Made by a program: the position numbers and the translations under genes. From Asterionellopsis glacialis (lineage: Eukaryota; Bacillariophyta; Plagiogrammaphyceae; Rhaphoneidales; Asterionellopsidaceae), in assembly GCA_014885115.2 (NCBI GenBank), contig WKLE02001169.1:1-64000 (forward strand): a stretch of 64,000 nucleotides of DNA, given 5' to 3'. Below the pieces are notes generated by a model, which did no database searches, was not told the DNA's origin, and was given only the letters and a program-made list of their open reading frames with translations. Shown piece by piece: positions 1 through 12,252 of this stretch (its first letter is position 1; each line of letters opens with the position of its first letter).

Positions 1-203
1 GGTTTATTGTTGCCTTGCTTGATTTTGTTTGTCTTGTTCTCGCAGTTGTGTTTCTTTGAATTCAAGACAAGAACGATGTCGTTCTTCGAAAAGTATTCGA
101 AAAGAAGAAACAAAAACGAGCCGCGCCAAAAATGAAGAGTTCGTGGTGTGTGTGTGTGTGCTTGTGTCCGCATGGTCAGTTTTGTTTTTTATCTTGCCCG
201 AGT

Positions 204-263
204 ACAAAACTGAGCTTCAGTTTTGTATTTTTGGAGTGTTCAGTTTTGTATTACAAAACTGAA
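204..263. repeat. Two adjacent palindromes of an 11-bp unit
   Basis: The unit TACAAAACTGA occurs four times in alternating orientation: 204-214 with its reverse complement at 218-228, then the reverse complement at 241-251 with the forward form at 253-263. Each pair could fold as an 11-bp stem with a 1-3 base loop. Function unknown; it could be a foldback remnant or a paired binding site. Confidence 0.8.
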
Positions 264-383
264 ATTGGGCTAATAACCAGTTTATTTTTGTTTTTGTAAC
301 GCGATAAGGATGGAATTTTTGAAAACAAAAACAAAACCTTGTTTTTGTCATGCTATAAAAAAAAATTCTCGTGGACCAAAAAC

Positions 384-423
384 CTGTCCTTAATTAAGGA
401 TTCAGGACCTTAATTAAGGACAG
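384..423. repeat. Inverted repeat, 16-bp stem
   Basis: CTGTCCTTAATTAAGG (384-399) is matched by its exact reverse complement at 408-423, with an 8-base loop. Each arm itself contains the palindrome CCTTAATTAAGG. It lies about 60 bases outside the left arm of the 482-1126 element and may belong to it or be an independent foldback. Confidence 0.85.
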
Positions 424-481
424 TTGGCGCGTAGAAACTAGGACCTACGTACTAACTACCGCAGACAACAAGTATTTACCT

Positions 482-1126
482 GTACGAGCTCCGACTAGCG
501 CAGACTCTGATCCCCCCCCCTCTTGGCTCTTGACAGGTCTTGGCTGGATCACGCGCACATTTTTGCGGAAAGTTGCTGTCCTCTACTGTGGTAACAATGA
601 CATTCACTTTACCGCTGGCCGCCGGCTCATTCTTTCCTAAGACAACAATTTTCTTTCCGTTCCTAAGATGACAATCTTCGTAAGACAATAAGTCACTAGT
701 GGGATGTATTTAGTGTGACTTTTTATATATGTAATTGGTTGATTGTTGATTATCATTGATCTGGAACATTCCCCTAGTGTTGCTACGTGATGTGATGTTC
801 TATCTCGCCCAACACTTTTGCAAAGGGTTAAATCTGCATTTCTGTTGATGTTTGGTAGTCTTGCGGACCATATTGTATCCGTCCCTTCTAAGATGACAAT
901 AAGCAATGTATTCTAAGGCAGATTGTTAGGTTTTTGGCCATGGCGGCGGTGCCATTTGGTCGATCAGTTTGAATTTCCTGATTTTCCCGCCGTAGAATAC
1001 TGTCACTTTGACATTTGAAAATAGGTCATGAGCTTACTTTTGTGTGGAGTTTCTCGCGTAAAATTTTTTTGTGTTGAAATGCACGAGAAGGGGGGGGATC
1101 AGAGTCTGCGCTAGTCGGAGCTCGTA
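482..1126. mobile_element. MITE-like element with perfect ~36-bp terminal inverted repeats
   Basis: The left arm (about 482-519) begins GTACGAGCTCCGACTAGCG and ends in a run of nine C. The right arm (about 1090-1126) is its exact reverse complement, starting with a run of eight G. The element is 645 bp and has no convincing ORF, as expected of a non-autonomous DNA transposon or foldback element. Inside, the motif CTAAGATGACAAT occurs near 664 and again near 888. I could not find an unambiguous target-site duplication: the flanks read TATTTACCT on the left and TTGGTAATT on the right. The superfamily is therefore not assignable. Confidence 0.6.
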
Positions 1127-1545
1127 CCTTGGTAATTTATTTTTTCGCGGAGCATGCTCGAAAGAAAAGGTATCATGATTATGGATGGAGATAAAATTGG
1201 GATTTTTTGGCGAAGGAGTCACATACAACCGACAAAAAATATACCGCAATCTACAGAAAAGAAGAGGTTCCTTGTATTTTACATGTAGAACCAAAATTCT
1301 TGGCTGGTGTGTCGTGTGTCGTCGCCCTATCGCGTTCGGTGGTTCTTCTTTGCACCGTTTCGATTTTTTCGAACATGGGACATCTAAAGAAAGCGCAGAA
1401 GGAAATAACTTGCCGTTCCACTTGGTTGTCATTCTTTAGTTTTAGTTTCCATCAAAGAGAGCAAGCAAGCATAGCATTTATTGCTAAACGACAAGCACGT
1501 CCTAACTACAAAGTGTAACTATTGACTGACTGCCTTTCTGTAAAG

Positions 1546-4500
1546 ATGGGACGCAGTAAGAATGCACGACCTAAACGTAGGTCTGATTTTACAGTTTTGG
1601 ATGAGTCATCGTCGTTGTCGTTATCATCATCTCTTACTTGTTCTTCTTCTACAACACAACGTGAGGCTACAAATGATCCTACAACAACAGTCCCACCACC
1701 ACCACCTTCTACACCTCCACAACTGCCTGAACAATTATTAGATTTGGAAACGAAATCAAAAAGTAACAATGCAACTTCGAATAAGAAACGAAAACGTCGT
1801 CTTGTACGTTTGGCCGATAAACTCCCAAATGGAAAGGAAAAAGAAAAACACGAATCACCAAATAATGTGAATGGTGATGAAGATGATAGTGAAGATGATG
1901 TTACATTATGGAATCAAAAAGACTTGGGACTAGAATTCAACAAAGAACAAACAAATGAAAAAGAAGACAAGAATAATGATGGTAATGTTGGAAAAACAAC
2001 AAGCACGAAATCAACAACTGTCGAAGAACCATTGACATTACCTGAACTTACAATTGAGTCGTTGTCGTCAAGAGGAGACTCATTCATCTTGCGAATATGT
2101 TCTACACAAAACAATAATTCTCCTTTGTCGTCTTCTGCAACAACATATCATGAGGAAGCCTTTTGCATGGATAATGTTTATCAACATCGCCATGTACTTC
2201 AAAGATATCACTTGAATGGAACAACATTGGAAATCTTTCCACAAAGAACAAAAAATAATAAAGACGATGATAGTGAGAATGACGATGAACATGACAACAA
2301 CGTATCACCTACTATGCCAATTACAATTCAGTCATATGAAGGAGCTCTTACATTGATTCATCATTGCATTAAAAGTTGTTATAACGAAGAGGGTTTATCC
2401 TATATGCAACAAGAAGATATAGAAACTATTGCTATGGCTGTTCAAGATAAGACGATTGGTGTAGAGTTAAAGGAAGTTTGTAACAACGACAACGTCATTC
2501 ACGTGAACCTATATGTAACAAAGAAAAGTTATTTGTTATGCTCACCAGGAATGTTACCAATCACATCTCAAGCATCACGAATTGCAAGATCTAATAAGTA
2601 TAAACCAATAATACGATTCCATCAAGGTATTGTCGCAATTCTTTCTCAACAAGAGTCATCTTCGATACTTGGAAAAGTCATGAGGTTCCCCAAATATTCA
2701 ACTAGTAGCACACTTGGGAACAAACAAAAGAAGAACAATGAAGCAATTACAGCTAAAATGGTATATGATGTAATAGACAATGTCAAATTGAATGAATATT
2801 ATGATGCAAAGGAAGCATACACAAATGAAAATGATAATGACAATGAGCCCATGAAAATCAAAGGTCTTGTGCCTACACTTCGTCCATACCAAAAGGCGGC
2901 TGTTCAATGGATGCTTCGACGAGAAACAGGAAAGGATACGGCTGAGTTCTCGAGAAATTGTAATGAATGGGAGATGGCGTGGTTTGTTGTTACAACTTGT
3001 GACAATACCCAAACAGAGGATGACAGCTGTAAAGTAGTTCAAGCAAAGTGTGTACCTCTTCCTGAATGGAAGAACTCAACAAAGGATACAAATACGTCAT
3101 TGCTCATATTCTTTTCACCCTCTGTGGGGTGGCTTGCTCAAACATATGAAGAAGCACGGAACTATACGATTCAGGATGTAGTACCTACTTGGAATCCTTC
3201 CATACAACATCATCCACCAATTGTGTCCGGTGGAATATTAGCAGAATCCATGGGACTTGGGAAGACAGTTGAGGTTCTTGCCTGTATTCTTGCCAATCCA
3301 TGTCATTTGAACGAGCAAGAAACAAAAATATTTACGACATTTGCTACATTTTCTTCGGCATCGTCAACTGGAAAAATGTTTCTTGGGAAAGAAGTAGAAT
3401 TTAAAGAAGAGAAGAAGCAAGATGATTATAAGGATGACAACACCACTATATCTTACGCTCCTCCTGTTGACAACATAGACAATCATGATGACAAAGAAGA
3501 TAATGAGATGGATATTACGTCACAAGATAAAGTTGTAGATTGTATTCACCATTTGGGAGAATGCATTTGTGGTAGATCATCCAAATTCAAAAATTGTCTA
3601 TCTTCAGTGGTTTGTGACAAATGCCTTGAACCTATGCACGGCCTTTGTGCAGGTTTTGCTTCAGAAGCTGAAATAAATGCAGAAACAAAGATTCGAGCCA
3701 TTTTTGTAAATGGTATACGAATTGTATGTCGTGTATGTACCTATGACAGATGCCCATGTTGTATGGCAGGACAATGTACTACTGGGTCACTATCCAATCA
3801 TGGGAAACAGAACTTGATCGAAAGTAGAGCAACTTTAATTGTGACACCTCCTGCAATATTGAATCAATGGGAAAGAGAGATAAGCCGTCATACTGTCATT
3901 CCAAAAAGTAATGCTGATTCTTCTGTTCCGTACTCTATAGAAGTGGATTCACCAGCTATCGGTGCTTCTGCATCATCAATGTCGACTAAACCGCTGAGAG
4001 TTGTAGTGTATCCAGGTGTTCGTGAGCTTAGTCAAAGTGTAGGAAATCCAAATAGTAGACGTGCCAGAGGAGTGGAGCAAGGGTCGTTATCTACCGAACG
4101 CACAGGGATCCATTTGATACACCCCAAAGTATTAGCTGATGCGGACATTGTTTTGATGACATTCAATGCGTTGATGCAAGATTTAGGACACTCGTCCGAC
4201 AACCCGTTCGTTGCAGGTTCATCGTCCGAAACAGGTTCAGGACGTAGGAATTTGAGAAGACGCAAGCGTTATCGTGTTGTCCCATCTCCACTCACTAGTA
4301 TCAAATTCTGGAGGGTTTGTCTTGATGAGGCACAACGCATCGAAGCTCCAACTGCAGCTTCGGCTAAAATGGCCTTGAAGTTACAATGTCAACATCGTTG
4401 GTGTGTCAGTGGTACACCCATTGGGAAAGGAAAATTGGAAGACTTGTATGGACTTCTCCTATTTCTTGGGGTTGTTCCATATTGTAGTAGAGTGTGGTTT

Positions 4501-7500
4501 ACAAACACCTTACGTCCGTCTTATCCAGATGTCATGGAAAGAGTAAAACATTTGCTACACAATATATTTTGGCGTTCGACGAAGGCTAGTGCCAAAGTAA
4601 GAGAGCAAATGGGTATCCCCGAACAAGTTGAGCGAAAAGTTGTATTGCAGTTTTCGTCAATTGAAAGGCATTTTTATGATAGACAACGAGAAGAAACGAT
4701 GCTAGCAGCAAGCAAGGTTGTTGGGGTGGACGTTGAGAAAAGGAAGTCGTCACAAACAGCATTGCTGGTGAGTCAATTACATAAATTGCGCGCAGCATGT
4801 TGTCATCCTCAAGTTGGATCCCATGGTATTGGCCACAACATGAGGAGGGGGCATAATGCACGCTATGGCGGTGACGGCTACAATGCCGTTAGCATTGGCT
4901 CACGTGTCCTCTCTATGGAACAAATTCTCCATCGACTTATTGATGATGCCAGAATAAAATGTGAGGAAGCCCAACGGTACGTAAAGAGTCAACGCGTCAA
5001 TTTTATTTTTTGGTCTAAATCCGACTCACAAAATTTATTTCTTTTTTACTGATGTAATATTAGTTTTGCTGTGATGCATACCAACGCTTTAGCTTGCCTA
5101 GCTAAGCTCAAAATTGAAGCAAAGGCTCAGCATCTTCTTCAGGTGACAGATGATGATGAATCACTATTGGTTCGGTCCTGCAGAGAATATATGGAATCGC
5201 TTGCACTGACAGAAAACAATGCAAAACCTACGCTGGTGCTGGGCGAAGCTAATTTGAGCGGGTGTTCTGGATTTCGATCATCGAAAAAGATGATGAAGGA
5301 TGGAAGAGCCATCCTAGATTGGCAGATGAAAGTTCATGAAGATTCATCTTCACAAATGAGTCCAAATCTTCGTGAAGTTTGGTCTCGAATTGATTTTGAA
5401 GGACCGTCTAAAAGGCTGATTGGAGTCAAAGTTCGGCCCATCTGCAGTATTCCTAGTGATCTATCGGAAGGTAATGGGTTATGGCGTTTACTGGAACCAA
5501 AAGACTGCATTCTGCAGGTTTCAAACTCCTCGGTTGGTGGCGAGTTTGTAAATGTTGTATCATTTACCTTGCCTCAAAGAGGTATTGATTCAATTGATGA
5601 AAATGACTGGAAATCGTTTGGTGGGTTCCGAACAAACAAATCGAAAAGTTGGCGTCTGCTAGTGAAAAATTACCATCAAGATAATCCTTCGAGTATGATA
5701 GCCTCGAGTGTTCAAGCCTACTTTATTGGAGTCGAAATCCAGTTGTTGGAGTCTGATATTGCAGTGGACAATCTTCAACGACTTCATACACTGCATAACA
5801 CCACATTAGCCTTAACCTCTTTACAACAGCTCAGGCAGGTAAGTGACGATACAGCGGCAAGAACAAATTGTCTAACGATCGGTGGTCAGTCTCTGGATAT
5901 CTCTAGCAGTGCCTGTATTGAAGAGAAAATAAAATCTATGCAAATGGAGTGCGCCAAGCTGGAGTCTCTGTATATGGATGCAGCGAGAACAGTACACAAA
6001 GAAAGTCAGAGGCAACTATATGAGGCAAGCAAAATTAGAGGACAGCACGAAGCTGATCTGTCAAAAATGACGACTCGTGTGAAACCAAGTCACAAAAGAA
6101 CTGGTGTTAAGACTGAAAACAGTTTCTGGACGGATTCTTGGTGGGATGACTTGCTTTCAACGTGCTTTTTAAAAGGGTCCCTTCAAGAACGAGTTTCGCT
6201 TTGTGATACAGTAGGCGAGGAAATTAACGACTTTTACACTGATACATTAGCTGGTCAGTCCAGTCGCAAACGTTTCCCTTCTTTCCATGATGTAGATGGT
6301 CTTAGAGTTGCCCTTGGCATATATATAGAAGAGGTTGGGGCCTCTACAGCTTCCCATGCATTACAAATTGAGTCTGTGCGAAAACTATGCCCGCATCCAA
6401 CTGAAGCTGAAATTTTCGAAAACAGTCACTGTGGAAATTGTAGGGCTGATTGGCATCAAACTGGTCCAACTTGTTCGCATTGTAAATTGGATAAGGCTTT
6501 GGAAAAACTAGAAAACGATCCTTTACTTGGTCTGGTCCTTTCGGCAATGTCTAAATGGGTCAAAGACTTGCGACCTTCCCAAGCCCTTGGATCAGCACTT
6601 GCAGCGGCACGGGTGCATGAAAGAGCAAATAAATTTCTTGATATACTCAAGTCGACAGAAAAGGAGAGACGGGTAGCCAGAGTTGCATGGAGAACACATT
6701 TTGACTTACTCAGTGACATTGATGAGTTAAATCAGTGTAAGCAAACTATGAGATTGGTTCAGGAAGGCGAGGACGTAACAAAACTATCCGAAGAAGAGCT
6801 CAACTTTATAGTTGCTCCCTGGGACTTAGCAAGCAAAGTTATGGAGCACGAGGCAAAGCAGGCCATGTCATTGGCAGATCTTCGGCGGAGCAAGGACACT
6901 TTGAGGTACTTGAAGAATCAGAATGTTGACCAGCAAAACAAATCAGATACCGGAAGCAAAGAAGGGAATGAAGATGATTCTGCAAATTGTATGGTCTGTC
7001 TCTCAGCTTTCAAAGGCGAGCGAGCCGTACTGGTGAGTTACCTATCATCCTTGTTGAGATGCTTCCACTTTTTCATTTTTAAAAGTATCTCTCATCGCTT
7101 TTTCCTGATCATTATGGTACCAGCGCTGTGGGCACTCTTTCCATTATTCACCTTGTCTTGAAAATCTGATGAAGAGATCAGGCAATCTTCAAGTTATCCG
7201 TTGCCCTCTACGGTGTACAGTACAAACCAAACGTGATGAGGTAATGATAGCTACTAACAAAAGGAAAGACGATGGAAGCAAGACAGATCGGACATTAAAG
7301 GGGAGCTGGGGAACAAAAGGTAAGGAAGCCTATGGGGTGGTAAGACAACTATATTCTCTTTGATCTGTATATTTTTAATTTTTACTAATTGATTCTCCTG
7401 CCTGCATTGTTCAAAGTGACACGATTAGTTAGTGATGTTATGGATGTGTCGGATTTGGGAGAGAAAAGTATTGTGTTCTCACAATGGGAGGACATGCTTG

Positions 7501-8164
7501 AAGTTGTTGAGCAAGCATTAGATATGAATAAAATCACATATGTCAGAGCAAAGAGCCTTGCTCGCATTGGAGAAGCTTTGAAGAAGTTTCGGTCAAACGA
7601 GTGCACCGTTCTCCTGCTGAACGTAAAGAATGGTGCAGAAGGATTAACTTTGGTAGAAGCAACCCATGTGTTCATGGTGAGTGGAATAATGGTGTTTTTT
7701 GATCAATTGTGTATGATCTGGGAATATTTCCACTGAACAATAATGACTCATTGTCGCTGCTTGATTATGGTACAGGTTGAGCCATTACTGAATTGTGGTA
7801 CGTTACCCTTTTCAGTTTCAAGTTTGTTTGTTTGTTATTTGCTCGTTGACATATTATTACTGACTGTTTTACCCGCTTTTTGCCTCACTGACAACGTGTT
7901 TTATGTATCGCCGATTAAGGTTTGGATAATCAGGCAATAAATCGCATTCATCGAATCGGTCAAACATGCAAGACATTTGTCCATAGGTATCTTATCGATG
8001 ATACAATAGAGATAAAAATTGATAAGATGCGAGTTGAACGACAAGAGGATCAACTGGAAGATGCAATCCAAGATACCAAAAAGAAGCATGATTTTAGTGC
8101 TGGAGGCATTGATGGTGGATTTAGCACTTCAGAACTGGAAGAAGTTTTGAAAGATGATAATTAA
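1546..8164 (+). CDS. SHPRH: SHPRH-like SNF2 ATPase / E3 ubiquitin ligase (SNF2-PHD-RING-helicase C)
   Basis: Six exons inferred: 1546-4976, 5064-7032, 7124-7319, 7417-7676, 7776-7797 and 7920-8164. All junctions are GT-AG and in frame, giving 2040 aa. The start is the first ATG of the open frame (MGRSKNARPK). A Ser/Asp/Asn-rich N-terminus is followed by the split SNF2 ATPase with Walker A MGLGKT (569-574), a PHD-type Cys/His cluster inserted after it (about 666-735, CICG...CDKC...HGLC), the Walker B variant DEAQ (927-930), a C3HC4 RING (about 1786-1831, split by intron 2) and helicase C (about 1881-1975, ending NRIHRIGQT). PHD plus RING inside a SNF2 protein is the SHPRH arrangement; in the known family it polyubiquitylates PCNA during DNA-damage tolerance in the nucleus. 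It is longer than human SHPRH. No linker-histone domain is evident to me. RAD5/HLTF is less likely because of the PHD. Tail-to-tail with the sterol reductase. Confidence 0.9.
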
Positions 8165-8460
8165 TTTAAAAACAAGCTCCTGGTGGCGATTGTGTTGTAA
8201 AATAAAACCATTGGACCTCTCTCATATATATATATGACCCCAAGCTTCGCGCCCAGTACGTGGAACATGTCTGAGACTTTTTCGAAAGAATCATTAGTAA
8301 CGATGACTTTTAGACACAACTTTCGAGTCAATGGAGAGGAATTAAAGACGACATTTTCAAACTATTGCAAGTGCTATTATAGCTTTCTGTACTCGTACAC
8401 TTTTTATCTTTCGTTTGCCTAGATGTTATAATTCTTAGAGAATTGAGAATAAATAGACCA

Positions 8461-9873
8461 TTAAACTAGACCTGGAATGAAGCGGTAGGGGACTAATTTC
8501 TTGTAGGTTTGCCAATCATCTCCATATTTTGCTTGGCACATGCAATCATCACGAATCGACCGATGAACTAGGAGGATTGCAAAGTAGATGGCATAATAAT
8601 ATGGAACAATACTGTTGAAACCACAAACTAAGCACCAACTCAATCCCATGATCCAATCACCAGTATAATTGATTTTACGTGCCATACCCCACCATCCACT
8701 TGTTAATAATTTCGTTCCTCTCTTGGTTTGTAAAAATTGTAAATGTGATACACTCGAATCATTTGGATTTCGACGGAATGCATCCTTTTGTCCATTGGCA
8801 CCACGAAAGATTGAATATCCAATAAAATTACAACCGACAATACCTAAAAGCGATACCCATGAAAGATGCGGATCATGATTGACCAAATACCTTGCTTGGA
8901 CTGTATATGTAAAAGGAACCCAAGCCAAATCACCAAAACATAACATAAATCCAAAACCATCTGTGGTAATATCCATTGTTGTCAAGATGGCACGTTCTTG
9001 GAACAGGGCATCCCAAACATAAATTCCCTGAAAGGCATTCAATAATATCATGGATCCTGTAACATGACCTAACTTTTGGTATTGCTGAGCAATGCAACTA
9101 AGATTAATAAGCATCCAACCAATTAAGCCAGGACGGAGTTCGCAAAATACCTTCCAATCGAATGATCCCCAACGTGGATTAAGTTCTCTTCCCATGAAAA
9201 AGTCGTAGATTGGATTACCACTATTACCACCATCTGCCAAGATTTTCCCCCTTGTAAAGGATGATAAGTATAGATACAAACTCATGAGTGTACAGTATAA
9301 GGAAGTAACGAATGCCAATTCACTGTAATTATCAAAGATAGTACCAATAGGTGCAGAACTTAATTGCCATGTACCACTTTCTTCATGCCATGTAGGCCAT
9401 CCGGTGTTAACAAAAAGTAATGTAACCCAAAAGGCCAAGTGTCCATTGATACGATAAGTCAAACGATGGTTAGGATTACCCTTGATTGGTGCTCCCTGTA
9501 CAAGATCACAGGGTAAGAATCGTTCTAGTATAACTTGGAATAGAAAATATCCCAATAGGCCTAATGCAGCATGAATTAATGTTTCGTATGTTTCTTCTTG
9601 ACAACTTGGACAAAAGACTGGAGATTCTAGTAATGCATTCCAAAATCTTTGTTTTGTGAAGCTATTTAAAAAGGTAAGATCGACATATCCCACGTAGGAC
9701 CAGTGAGATAACATGAGACATACAAGTGGTAAAAAAAGAGTTGTTGCCAATGTTCCAATAGGACCACCAAATTCGTATTCAAAATCTTCTTGTTTTTGTT
9801 TTTTATTCGGCAAGGAAGAATTGGACTTTATATCATTGTCGTCCTTTTCTTGATTGGTTATATTATTCGTCAT
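8461..9873 (-). CDS. ERG24: Delta(14)-sterol reductase (ERG4/ERG24 family)
   Basis: 470 aa, single exon, ATG at 9873 and TAA at 8461. The protein is polytopic, with about eight to ten hydrophobic segments after a short hydrophilic N-terminus. The family signature GRELNPRWG followed by FCELRPGLIGW is present; CELRPGL fits C-14 reductases better than DHCR7, which has a different residue pattern there. A late GDWIMGLSW segment and a C-terminus ending VPYRFIPGLV are also typical of the family. It should reduce the C14-C15 double bond with NADPH in the endoplasmic reticulum, after CYP51 demethylation in sterol synthesis. It ends 296 bp from the end of SHPRH (convergent) and is divergent from the SGNH-like gene. 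A C-24(28) reductase (ERG4) is the main alternative within the family. Confidence 0.85.
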   Translation of the reverse strand: MTNNITNQEKDDNDIKSNSSLPNKKQKQEDFEYEFGGPIGTLATTLFLPLVCLMLSHWSYVGYVDLTFLNSFTKQRFWNALLESPVFCPSCQEETYETLIHAALGLLGYFLFQVILERFLPCDLVQGAPIKGNPNHRLTYRINGHLAFWVTLLFVNTGWPTWHEESGTWQLSSAPIGTIFDNYSELAFVTSLYCTLMSLYLYLSSFTRGKILADGGNSGNPIYDFFMGRELNPRWGSFDWKVFCELRPGLIGWMLINLSCIAQQYQKLGHVTGSMILLNAFQGIYVWDALFQERAILTTMDITTDGFGFMLCFGDLAWVPFTYTVQARYLVNHDPHLSWVSLLGIVGCNFIGYSIFRGANGQKDAFRRNPNDSSVSHLQFLQTKRGTKLLTSGWWGMARKINYTGDWIMGLSWCLVCGFNSIVPYYYAIYFAILLVHRSIRDDCMCQAKYGDDWQTYKKLVPYRFIPGLV

Positions 9874-10844
9874 GGTTATGGTTATAATGTAATATTATTT
9901 TTGGACTTGGTTGTCTTTTATGTGCGGTATTTGGGGTCAGTCAGTAAGTGTCGATTACTGTATAGTATCTCGCTCAAGTTGTTATTGTCATTGGCGACTG
10001 CCGCGAATCCTCTCCTCTCCTCTGGAGGTGCAGGATGACACGGAGTCGATCTCTACGATGATTTTTACTAGGAAAAAAATCGAAAACTAAAAAAAATTAT
10101 ACTGTAATATAATTAGCGAGAATCAGACATCAATCGTGCGTCGGTATTATTGTGTTATTTACATTAGCATTCGGGGTATGACAGAATGACTGATTTATGA
10201 CCTGTTCAACGGACCACTAAGCATTTAACATACAGGTACCACGTACCGGTACTACCTGTAAGGGACATACCTGGTACCCTGGGTTGTAAAGGTACCAAAG
10301 TACCAGGTAACTTACCAAGTACCAGGTAGGTTCCTACATGGAAGATACTGGTATATCCAGATTGGTCGTCCATCATCCGTCTCTTGTCCATCTGCTTGTC
10401 CTGTCGCTGGGTGAGATCGATCCCTTCCTTATCGTTTGTTTGGTTGACGTTTTGGTAAGTACCAGAATCAGGCAGACATGGCCTGTTGTTTCTTGAACTT
10501 TTTGTCCTCGTCAAAACAAAGAGTCAAGCACAACAACAACAGAGAGAAAGCCAATAGCGCAAACAAATCATTTTCATGGCATTCGTAATGCTACGAATAC
10601 TCAACAAAAAAAATAAATTTATTATTCATTGCAACCACCATTCCATTTTTTTAAAAAAAAGGCACAGACAGCAACGACGACAAGGACACTGACTGTTAAG
10701 CAAGAAAAAAAAAAAATCATCATTCATTTCCAAAAATTTATTATATTTGCACTGATCTGATCTAATCTAATCTGATCCGTGTTGTGAGCTGTGTGCAGTG
10801 AGCTGTGTTGTGGTCAGTGATATCTATCTACAATCTCTACAAGA
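9874..10844. other. Divergent intergenic region with a GTACC motif cluster
   Basis: Spacer between the sterol reductase (-) and the SGNH-like gene (+), presumably holding both promoters. No gene is supported. At 10234-10330 about seven GTAC cores lie within 97 bases, mostly as GGTACC or AGTACC, the same motif family seen in other spacers here. Around 10755-10785 there is a short degenerate repeat of ATCTGATCTA. A(n) and T(n) tracts are common from 10600 to 10740. Confidence 0.6.
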
Positions 10845-12216
10845 ATGGAAAGAAAGATATCACCATTGTCCCATGGTAATAGACAAAAAAATGTCATGAG
10901 CAAACGAAAACAATTGTTAATTACAACAAGGAATACTCATTCCATGTCATCATTATCTCCTCGTCAAATCTCCTCCAAGACGACACCGCAAAGTTCAAGT
11001 TTGAATCATACAAATAATAGTACCAATATTAATACAGTTGTTAGTAATAATGCAACTAATAATAATAGCAATCACAAAAGAACAAGTAATAATGATAATA
11101 ATAATAATAAGCCGACAATACTACGAATACTTACAAGAGGAAGTGGTGGTAAAATTGGATGTTTCATCATGAGTACAACCTTGGGATGTATGATTCTTTT
11201 AATTCTAATACAAGGATCATTATTATGGGCAGAACATCAACAAATAACAACAACAACACTATCAAGTAGTAGTAGTACTAGCAGTACACTACCAGAGAAT
11301 GATTCATTGTTAGTGTCATCGTTACGGGGATCTAAACAACAACAAGAAGAATCATGGGAAAAACAACGAATACATCTTGAAAAAGTGCTATCACAGCTGA
11401 TACAAAGCTCATCTCAAAGTTCTTTTGAAACAACAACAACAACATTATCAACGATTTGTCAACAAATACAGTCATCAGATTCAACAACTACTACGACCAA
11501 GGAATTATGGATCAAATATTTTCTTTCTATAGTCAAGGCATCTCAACATCCAAGTGATTCTAATTTTATATATGAAGAATGGACACAAAAAATATTATCC
11601 ATACTATTGACTGAACAACAAGAAGAGTCAAGAAGCAAAGACACAACTACATCATCATCGTTGTCGTCGTCGTGGGAAGAACAATTACAACAACTTGTCA
11701 ATAATTCAAAACTACAAAAATCTATACATCGAATAGTACAGATTATACAAACTCGATTAGCAGCAGCAACCGCAGCCATTAATACTGCTGATGCTGTATC
11801 CTCATCGTCTCAACAACAACAACAATCGCTTCCTCTAACATCTTCTTCGGTAGTAACATTACCTAAAAAGTTACACATTGTTATTGTAGGTGGACGTACG
11901 ACTGAAGGATTAGATGGGTGTTCCATCTCATCGATACCTGTACCAGATAAATCAAGTATGATTAATCCATCCTTATGTTCATGGTCGTATCGATTAGAAA
12001 CATTTTTGAATTCCTTCTTGGGTGTAGAGTGGGTCAAGGTAACAAATAGAGCCATGGAAGGTACAACAACAAGTTTCATGATACCCTTTGTGCAACATGC
12101 ATTATTATATCAAAATCATCATGATCCTCCAGATATTATTATACATTCCTATCGTACAAGTGATTTTTATTATTATTATTACTACTACTACTACTATTAT
12201 TATGGACAATATGTGC

Positions 12217-12252
<36 letters not shown>

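Larger units (their letters stand above)
1..1545. other. Intergenic region upstream of SHPRH, repeat-rich
   Basis: No supported gene. It holds two small palindromes (204-263), a 16-bp-stem inverted repeat (384-423) and an inverted-repeat element (482-1126), each listed separately. The last 400 bases before the SHPRH start codon presumably contain its promoter and 5' leader; I see no clear core promoter motif. Several open frames exist on both strands around 1034-1518, but they overlap each other, lack coding character and resemble nothing I know. Confidence 0.6.

Noticed and set aside
1034..1518. Open frames on both strands before SHPRH
   Set aside because: Mutually overlapping, no recognisable protein, and partly within the inverted-repeat element.
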